A stretch of DNA of 64,000 nucleotides from Mesonia hippocampi (lineage in GTDB: Bacteria; Bacteroidota; Bacteroidia; Flavobacteriales; Flavobacteriaceae), in assembly GCF_014197445.1 (NCBI RefSeq), contig NZ_JACIFO010000003.1, positions 202,967-266,966 on the forward strand, given 5' to 3'. The first letter of the stretch is position 1, and the number at the start of each line of letters is the position of its first letter. The translations under genes were made by a program, and so were the position numbers. The notes under the pieces are model-generated. The model worked only from the letters and a program-made list of their open reading frames with translations. It did no database searches and was not told the origin of the DNA. Shown one piece after another: positions 53,567 to 62,400 of the stretch.

Positions 53567-55245
53567 AAAAGCGCATCATAACTTTCGTTATACTTTTTAC
53601 GCAAACGCTGTTTTGCTTTTTTTACAGCCGCGGGGGTTACCCCTAATATATTAGCTATCTCTATATTGTTAAGTTCCATTTTTTGTAAAATAACAATACG
53701 CAGGTGAGATTCGGTAAGGTCCGGAAGTTGTTGTTTTAGGTTAAGGTAAAAATCAGATTGTTCTTTTATAAACGCTTCTTTAAAGGCATACCAATTCTCG
53801 TCTGTCATTAAATGTTCTTCTAGCAATTGGCGTAACAATTTATTTTTCCGTTCTAGGTATTTTGAGGGAGATTTCCCTATCTTTTCTATCTGTACTTCTA
53901 GCTTTGCTACCTGTTCATTTTTTTCTTGCAAGTACCTTTTATAGCTTTTTAGGGTTTTATGGGTTTCTTCTAGCCTTTTTTCCGAAGCGCTTTTTTCTAA
54001 CCTAAAGCTTAGCACATTACGTTGGTAGGTTGTTTCCTGAAGCTTTAGTTTTCTATTATACAGTATAATTGCCAATACACATACTATAAATAACAAACTA
54101 CAAAACACAATAAGGGTAATACGCAATAGTTTTGCTTTTTCTAATTTTGCTTGTTTTGCCGCCAATTGTAAAGCAAAGTTTTGGTTTTGCAGGTTTTGGT
54201 TTATTTTCACAATTACCTCCTCCCCGTCTGTTACGGCAAGGTGCTTGTATATTTCGTCTAAAGCCCTATGGTTGGTTAGCTCTGTTAGCGTATCGCCTTC
54301 TAAGGCGGCTAACTGAATTTTATGTTCTATTATTTCTTTTTCAAAACCTTTTAAGTAATTTTTAGATTTTGCATAAGCTTCGGCTTCGGCTATATTTTGT
54401 TTTGCTTTTTCTAGCTTTTGTTGTTTCAGGTAAAGCTCGCTTAGCAATATTTGGGCATACATGCTGTTGCGGTAATCTCCTTCTTTTTTAGAAATTTTTA
54501 TATCCTCCAGCAGGAGCTCTTCTGCCGTAGTTAGCTCTTTTTTTTCTATAGCAATTATTGCTAGCTCGCCCAAAGCTTTTGCTTTACGCACATCATCGCC
54601 TATTTCTTGGGCTATACATTTGGCTTTGGTATAATACTCTTCGGCTAGGTTTGTTTTATTTAATAGCGCATGATGGTAACCAAGCGAAAAAAGTATTTCG
54701 GCATAGGTTTTAGATTTTTTGGGGGTTATTTTTTTTGCTGCTTCTAAATAGGAAATTGCCATTTCTGGCTCGTTTATATTTCCAAAAAAATAGGCATTAC
54801 GAAGGTACACTTCTGTAGGGCGCAATAAATTATTGCTAGGTACCTCTCTTAATTGGAACGAACTTTTTAAAAAGTAATTATACGCCTTAGCTAGCTCGCT
54901 ATATGTATAATAATAAAACCCACAGCTGGTATTTACCCAGATAGAAAGTGCAGGATTATCTAGTTTATCTAACGCCTGTATTGCTTCCTGGTAGTGGGCT
55001 GTACTTTGGGCATTTAAGGCATCGGTTTGGGCGGCATACTTCTCGGCAAGTACAACGTTATATATAATATGTAATGCTTGTTTATCTTGGGGGGTTTCTA
55101 AATAGTGTTTGGTTAAAGCTGTTATGGGTAAAGCCCTATAAGTTTCTATATGCTTTTCTAAAGTTTGCACAGAAGTAACTTGAGCCATGAGCATTACAGG
55201 GCACAATATAAGTGTATACAATAAAATGTTAATTGTACGGTACAT
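53563..55245 (-). CDS. TPR protein with membrane helix, coiled coil and C-terminal helix-turn-helix
   Basis: A 560-residue regulator of a type common in flavobacteria. Signal peptide (NILLYTLILCPVMLMAQ), then TPR-like helices up to about residue 350 (AEILFSLGYHHALLNKTNLA; AKALGELAIIAIEKKELTTA). Next come one membrane helix (LLRITLIVFCSLLFIVCVLAIIL), a coiled coil, and a C-terminal LuxR/sigma-4-like helix-turn-helix (LTESHLRIVILQKMELNNIE; ILGVTPAAVKKAKQRLRKKY). It seems to be a one-component membrane-bound sensor that binds DNA directly. It reads toward the kinase/regulator pair, and its upstream side faces the 21-bp repeat array. Confidence 0.88.
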   Translation of the reverse strand: MYRTINILLYTLILCPVMLMAQVTSVQTLEKHIETYRALPITALTKHYLETPQDKQALHIIYNVVLAEKYAAQTDALNAQSTAHYQEAIQALDKLDNPALSIWVNTSCGFYYYTYSELAKAYNYFLKSSFQLREVPSNNLLRPTEVYLRNAYFFGNINEPEMAISYLEAAKKITPKKSKTYAEILFSLGYHHALLNKTNLAEEYYTKAKCIAQEIGDDVRKAKALGELAIIAIEKKELTTAEELLLEDIKISKKEGDYRNSMYAQILLSELYLKQQKLEKAKQNIAEAEAYAKSKNYLKGFEKEIIEHKIQLAALEGDTLTELTNHRALDEIYKHLAVTDGEEVIVKINQNLQNQNFALQLAAKQAKLEKAKLLRITLIVFCSLLFIVCVLAIILYNRKLKLQETTYQRNVLSFRLEKSASEKRLEETHKTLKSYKRYLQEKNEQVAKLEVQIEKIGKSPSKYLERKNKLLRQLLEEHLMTDENWYAFKEAFIKEQSDFYLNLKQQLPDLTESHLRIVILQKMELNNIEIANILGVTPAAVKKAKQRLRKKYNESYDALF

Positions 55246-55858
55246 AATATAGCTTCAGATAAGTTGTAAAATTAACCATTGTTTTACAATAAATCTACCT
55301 TACTGAGTTTTAATATAAAAAACGCTATTCTTTTTTGCACTCAACCCAGCCTAAATTTTTATATAAATTTTGTTAAAAATAACATTTTTTAAACAAAATC
55401 CTTGTTGTTTTTAAACAAACCCCATCAGATTCCTAGTAAATCCTATCAACTTCCTAGTAAATCCTGTTGGGTTTTAGGTAAATCTTGTTTGGTTTTAGGT
55501 AAATCCTATCAAGTTTGGAATAAATCCTGTCGAGTTTGGAATAAATCCTGTCGAGCTCGGAAAAAATCTTATTAAGTTTAGAGGAAATCCTATTGAGTTT
55601 TGAGTAAATCCTATCGGGTTTTAGGTTATTTTAATATAAAAAAACACACTTTATACTTATTTTTTATCAAAAAACCTAGATAAACCTATAAAAATACAGA
55701 AGACTTAATTAACTGATTTACAGATACATAATTTACATATAAAATTTGTCCCCTTTTTGTCCCCCCCTTGCGTACCTAAAAAAACACACAACAACTCTAC
55801 TTTTATAACTTAATAACCGCAGCGCAAACATTTTTTGTGTTGCCTAAATATTAGGATT
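55246..55858. other. Long noncoding spacer with repeat array
   Basis: About 600 bases without a gene, between the divergent TPR-HTH gene and the fibronectin-III protein gene. It contains the array of 21-bp units described separately. Near its right end is a doubled TTTGTCCCC-like word ending in a run of seven C (about 55756-55778). No exact TAnnTTTG element was found for the rightward operon. Confidence 0.7.
55395..55625. repeat. Tandem array of about eleven 21-bp units
   Basis: Eleven head-to-tail units of exactly 21 bases run from 55395 to 55625. The clearest nine start at 55437, 55458, 55479, 55500, 55521, 55542, 55563, 55584 and 55605. Each begins with a close match to TAAATCCT, followed by 13 variable bases of the pattern (A/G)T(C/T)(A/G/T)(A/G)GTTT.. 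with a purine-rich end. The two leftmost units are more degenerate. In-frame stops and lack of a start codon rule out coding use. The period equals two turns of B-DNA, so units would present the same face. Confidence 0.88.
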
Positions 55859-56467
55859 ATGGCAAAGTATAAAATTTTAACCAATTTCTCGAGAAACAAA
55901 ACAAGCTTATTACTAGAGAAAGCCTCTAGCATTGTAAAACAAATGACAGGGAATCCTAACTTTGAAAACCCTATTCCTAGCCTAGCCGAAATAGAAGCAG
56001 CTATAAACATTTTAAATGAAGCCAACATAGCAGCACAAGATGGCAACAAAACAGCAAAAATTATCAGAGACGAGAAGCACGCCAATTTAGCCTCTATGCT
56101 TTACAGGCTTGCTTTATATACAGAGATGCAAGCCAGCGATAACCTTGCTATTTTAAGCAGCTCTGGCTTTTCGTTACGTAAACGCCCAGAACCCATTGGA
56201 ATATTAGAAAAACCCAAAGGCTTTAACGTACAACCCACTCATAAAGGCAGCATTAAACTTAAACTCAGCGCCATAAGAGGCGCAAAAAGCTACCTATACC
56301 TCTATAAAAAAGAAACCGACGAAAACTGGACCACCCTAGTAGGCACTAGCACAAACATAAGTATTAACAACCTAGAAAGCGGAGTTGCATACCTGTTTAA
56401 AGTAGCAGGGGTAGGCAGTGCAAAAGAACAAGTATTTAGTAACCCTATAAAAAGTTTTATCCTTTAA
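55859..56467 (+). CDS. Fibronectin type III domain protein
   Basis: A 202-residue protein without an obvious signal peptide. Residues 1-110 form a helical region (TSLLLEKASSIVKQMTG; EIEAAINILNEANIAAQDGN). Residues 125-200 form a fibronectin type III domain (KGSIKLKLSAIRGAKSYLYL; ISINNLESGVAYLFKVAGVG). I start it at ATG 55859; an in-frame TTG at 55835 is less likely. It precedes the giant secreted protein gene by 16 bases and so should share its transcript. That suggests a role with the giant protein, such as chaperone or regulator, but this is inference. Similar small Fn3 proteins occur in flavobacteria without known function. Confidence 0.8.
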   Translation: MAKYKILTNFSRNKTSLLLEKASSIVKQMTGNPNFENPIPSLAEIEAAINILNEANIAAQDGNKTAKIIRDEKHANLASMLYRLALYTEMQASDNLAILSSSGFSLRKRPEPIGILEKPKGFNVQPTHKGSIKLKLSAIRGAKSYLYLYKKETDENWTTLVGTSTNISINNLESGVAYLFKVAGVGSAKEQVFSNPIKSFIL

Positions 56468-56483
56468 TTACATTAATTACATC

Positions 56484-59400
56484 ATGAAAAATTACTACCA
56501 AACAGGTTTATATACCAAAGGTATATTTATTTTACTGTTTACACTATGGGCTGCTTACCCCGGTATGGCACAATCGCCAAGCAGCAGCATCTACGTAAAC
56601 AAAAATACCGCAGAAGGCACACAACCAGAAGATTCCTGGCAAAATGCCAGCCTAGAACTTACCCAAATTCTAAAAACAACACAAACACAAACACAAACAC
56701 AAACACAAGCACAAACACAAGCACAAACACAAACGCTTAACAGCAGCAACACCACCAAAAGCCCTTGGATAAACACCAACATAACGCTTAACAGCAGCTC
56801 ACAAACGGCACAAGCATCAATGCCTAATAACAGCATCCATTACAGCAACCTAGCCGTAAATGACGCTAACACCTACATAAACTCCTGGACAAACACCAGC
56901 CTAATGCTTAACAGCATCTTACAAACGGCACAAATATCAATGCCAAGTAATGGTATTCTTTACGTAAACAAAAACGTAATTGGTGGTAATGGCTCTGGAG
57001 ATTCTTGGGCTAACGCTATCCCAGAACTTGCCGATGCCTTACTATGGGCAAGAACAGAACAGCACATTAACAACAATTGGTTACAAAACGATAGTTTACA
57101 AATTTATGTAGCCAAAGGCACATATAAGCCTTTATACAGTGCAAAAGACGGAAACTATACTGCTAACGAAAACCGAGATAACGCTTTTGTAATGCTTAAA
57201 AATGTACAATTGTACGGTGGGTTTGCAGGTACCGAAACCTCTTTAGCCAATCGTGATTTAAGCATAACCGCAAACGCCAGCATTTTAAGTGGAGATTTGA
57301 ATGGTGACGACATAATAACAGGAAACGCAGATACCCCTATTACCAATATCGACGAGAATGCTTACCACGTAGTTATCTCGGCGGGCGATGTAGGCAATGC
57401 CTTACTAGATGGGTTTAGCCTTACCAGAGGTAACGCCAACGGGACTTACGCCATATACGTTAATCAAGAAACTATTGGCCACAATGTTGGTGGAGGAATA
57501 TATAACCACGCTTCTTCGCCAACACTAACCAACCTAAACATTACAGAGAATAATGCAAAAGCCGGAGGTGGAATAGCTAACTCGGGTAATGCTTCGCCAA
57601 CGCTAACCACTCTAACTATTACAAACAACACCGCACATTTTGGAGGAGGAATATTTAACAATAGCGCCTCGCCAACGCTAACCAGCCTAAGCATTACAGG
57701 AAATACAACAACCTATAATGGAGGAGGAATACATAACCAAAACGCTTCTTCGCCAAACTTAACCGATGTAACTATTACAGCAAATACAGCACGATCAGGT
57801 GCTGGTATAAATAACCTTACTTCTTCGCCAACGCTAACCAACGTAAACATTACAGGAAACACAGCAATTACAGCAGGTGGCGGAATGAATAACTATAACT
57901 CTTCACCAAGCTTAACCAGAGTAACTATTACAGCAAACACAGCAAACAATAGCGGTGGAGGAATGTATAGCGACTCCTCTACACTCAATCTAACCAACAC
58001 AAGCATTATAGGGAACATAGCAACTAATGTTGGAGGCGGAATATATAGCGACTCCTCTACACTCAATTTAACCAAGGGAGAGATTACAGGAAATACCGCA
58101 GAAAATGGAGGAGGAATATATAGCGACTCCTCTACACTCAATTTAACCAACACAAGCATTATAGGGAACATAGCAACTAATGTTGGAGGCGGAATAGTAA
58201 ATGATAACTCCTCACTTAGCTTAACCAATGTAACTATTACAGGGAATACAGCAAACCAGATTAGTGCAATGCACTCTCAAAACAATTCAGCAATAACCAT
58301 AAACAACACACTTGTTTGGGGGAACACAAACTACAATAACAGCACCTATACCTTTAGCTACTCGCTAATAAAAGGAAACAACAATACAAACAACGGCAAC
58401 ATCAATGCAACAACCTTAAGTGCTACGGATATTTTTACAGACCCCGCTAATGCTGATTATAGCTTAAAAGATGGCAGCCCCGCTGTAAATACAGGAGATA
58501 ACAGCCTTTACACCAACGCAGGTGGAGACCTTAATAACGATACCGACCTTGCTGGCAATCCGCGTTTGTATGATAACATAATAGACATGGGTGCTTTTGA
58601 AAGCCAAACCCCTGCCATTATTTTAACCCCAGATGCTAACAACATTCTTTATGTAAATAAAAATGTAAACACCAGTACCAGCAACAACTCTGGAGACTCT
58701 TGGGCTAACGCCATTCCAGAACTTGCCAATGCCTTAAAATGGGCAAGAATACAACAAGATGCAGACAGCTCGGTTTTTAACACCCAAGCCCTACAAATTT
58801 ATGTAGCCAAAGGTACGTATAAGCCTTTATACAGCGCCAAAGACGCAAACTACAGCGCTAACGAAAACCGAGATAACGCCTTTGTAATGCTTAAAAATGT
58901 ACAATTGTATGGTGGATTTGCAGGTACCGAAACCTCTTTAGCCAATCGTGATTTAAGCATAACCGCAAACGCCAGCATTTTAAGTGGAGATTTGAATGGT
59001 GACGACATAATAACAGGAAACGCAGATACCCCTATTACCAATATCGACGAGAATGCTTACCACGTAGTTATCTCGGCGGGCGATGTAAGCAATGCCTTAC
59101 TAGATGGTTTTAGCCTTACCAGAGGTAACGCCAACGGTATTTACGGCATCTCTGTTAATCAAGAACTTGTTGGACAAAATTTTGGCGGGGGAATATATAA
59201 CCTCGCCTCTTCGCCAACACTAACCAACCTAAACATTACAGAGAATAATGCAAAAGCCGGAGGTGGAATAGCTAACTCGGATAATGCTTCGCCAACGCTA
59301 ACCAATCTAACTATTACAAACAACACCGCACATTTTGGAGGCGGAATAGTTAATGATAGCGCTTCGCCAACGCTAACCAGCCTAAGCATTACAGGAAATA

Positions 59401-62400
59401 CAACAACCTATAATGGAGGAGGAATACACAACCAAAACGCTTCTTCGCCAAACTTAACCGATGTAACTATTACAGCAAATACAGCACAATCAGGTGCTGG
59501 TATAAATAACAATACTTCTTCGCCAACGCTAACCAACGTAAACATTACAGGAAACACAGCAATTACAGCAGGTGGCGGAATAGCTAATGCTAACAATTCT
59601 TCGTCTAGTTTAACTAACGTAACTATTACAGCAAATACCGCAAAGTTTGGAGGCGGAATGAATAACTATAACTCTTCACCAAGCTTAACCGGAGTAACTA
59701 TTACAGCAAACACAGCAAACAATAGCGGTGGAGGAATGTATAGCGACTCCTCTACACTCAATCTAACCAATGTACACATTTCAGGAAATACAGCGAGTTC
59801 TGGAGCAGGAATGTATAGCAACTCCTCTACACTTAATTTAACCAAGGGAGAAATTACAGGAAACATAGCTAACAATAACGGTGGTGGAATATATAGCAAC
59901 TCCTCTACATTCAATCTAACCAATGTACACATTTCAGGAAATACCGCAGAAAATGGAGGAGGAATAATAAATTGGAATAATTCGTCTTCTAATTTAACCA
60001 ATGCAAGCATTATAGGGAACATAGCAACTAATGTTGGAGGTGGACTAGCAAATGATAACTCTTCACTTAGTTTAACCAATGCAACTATTGCAGGAAATAC
60101 AGCAAACCAGGTTAGTGCAATGCACTCTCAAAACAATTCAGCAGCAACCATAAACAACACACTTGTTTGGGGGAACACAAACTACAATAACAGTACCTAT
60201 ACCACTAGCTACTCGCTAATAGAAGGAGATAATAATACAAACAACGGCAATATTGATGCTACGGGCTTAAACGAAACCGATATTTTTACAGACCCTGCCA
60301 ATGCTGATTACAACCTAAAAGATGGGAGCCCTGCTATAAATACAGGAGATAACAGCCTTTATACAGGTGATATTAATAACGATACCGACCTTGCTGGCAA
60401 TCCGCGTTTGTATGATAACATAATAGACATGGGTGCTTTTGAAAGCCAAACCCCTGCCATTATTTTAACCCCAGATGCTAACAACATTCTTTATGTAAAT
60501 AAAAATGTTACCGGAGGTACACAAGCAGGAGACTCTTGGGCTAACGCCATCCCAGAACTTGCCGATGCCTTAAAATGGGCTAGAACACAACAAGATGCAG
60601 ATAGCTCGGTTTTTAACACCCAAGCCCTACAAATTTATGTAGCCAAAGGTACGTATAAGCCTTTATACAATGCCAATGATGGAAACTACACCAATGATGC
60701 CAACCGCGATAATGCTTTCGTGATGGTTAAAAACGTACAACTATACGGAGGCTTTGACCCTACCAATGGTGTTACCAACTTAAGCCATACCCGAGATTTT
60801 TCTGAAACCACAGGAAGCATTTTAAGTGGAGATTTTAACAATGATGATGTTGTTACAGGTAGCGGTGCTTCGCTTAGTTTTAGTAATAACACCGAAAACG
60901 CTCACCATATACTTATAGCTGCAGGTAATCTTGGCAATGCCCTACTAGACGGATTTAGCCTTATTGGAGGAAATGCAGATGGAACTAATCCTATCCTCGT
61001 TAACGGGCAAGATATATATAGAAGTCACGGTAGCGGAATGTATAGCAAATCTTCGTCGCCTAGCTTAACCCATGTAACTATTACTAAAAACAACGCAAGC
61101 CATGGAGGTGGAATCTATAATTTTGATTCCTCTTCGCCAAGCTTAACCAATGTAGTTATTACTAAAAATAAAGCCCTTAATAACGGAGGAGGAATACGTA
61201 ACAACAAAAATTGCTCTCCTAGCTTAATTAATGTAAACATTACAGAGAACCTTGCAGACTATGGAGGCGGAATTTATACCGAAAACAACTCTTCGCCTAG
61301 CCTAACCAACGTAACTATTACAATAAATCACGCAACAACTAATGGTAACGAGATCTATAATACCTCTTCCTTAACCATAAACAACTCTATTGTTTGGGGA
61401 GGTATAGTTAATAATAACGGTAATTACACTGCAAACCACTCACTAATACAAGGAAATAGCAATACTGCCAACGGCAACATCGATGCTACAGGTTTAAGCG
61501 CTACTGATATTTTTACAGACCATGCCAATGCTGATTATAGCTTAAAAGATGGAAGCCCTGCTACAAATACAGGTAGTAATAGTCTTTATACAGGGGATAT
61601 CAATAACGACACCGACTTAGCAGGAAATACACGTTTGTTTGGTAGTACTATAGACATCGGAGCTTTTGAAAGCCAACATATTATTATTAGCCCAGATGCA
61701 AACAACATTCTTTATGTAGATAAAAATGTTACTGGAGGTACACAAACTGGAGATTCTTGGGCAAACGCCATCCCAGAACTTGCCGATGCCCTAAAATGGG
61801 CAAGAACAGAACACGATGCTAACAACAACTGGCTACAAAACGATAGTTTACAAATCTATATAGCCAAAGGCACTTATTTGCCTCTTTACAATGCTGCCGA
61901 TGGACAATATACCAACAACGGAAACCGTGACAACGCTTTTGTCATGGTTAAAAACGTACAGCTCTACGGAGGCTTTGACCCTACCAATGGTGTTACCAAC
62001 TTAAGTCATACCCGAGATTTTTCTGAAACCACAGGAAGTATTTTAAGTGGAGATTTTAACAATGATGATGTTGTTACAGGTAGCGGTGCTTCGCTTAGTT
62101 TTAGTAATAACACCGAAAATGCTTACCATGTACTTGTCTCAGCGCGTAATGTAGGTAATGCCTTACTAGATGGGTTTAGCCTTACTGGAGGAAATGCTAG
62201 TGGAAGTAATAATATAACCGTTAACGGACAAATTATATGGAGACATTATGGCGGTGGGATGTACAATAATTATTCTTCACCAAGCTTAACCAATGTAAAC
62301 ATTGCAAACAATACAGCAGCTAATGCTGGGGGGATGTATAATACTAATTATTCTTCGCCTAGCTTGACCAATGTAACAATTGCAAACAACACAGCAAATC

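Noticed and set aside
55430..55580. Short open frame through the 21-bp units coding a seven-residue repeat
   Set aside because: There is no start codon and stops appear in the eighth and later units; an upstream in-frame TAA closes the other side.
55395..55625. CRISPR array
   Set aside because: The 21-bp units abut without unique spacers, they are degenerate, and no cas gene is near.
57464..60079. Leftward proline-rich open frames opposite the giant gene (IPPP repeats)
   Set aside because: They are mirror images of the Gly-Gly-Gly-Ile rungs on the coding strand and exist only because of the repeated codons; none has its own start context.
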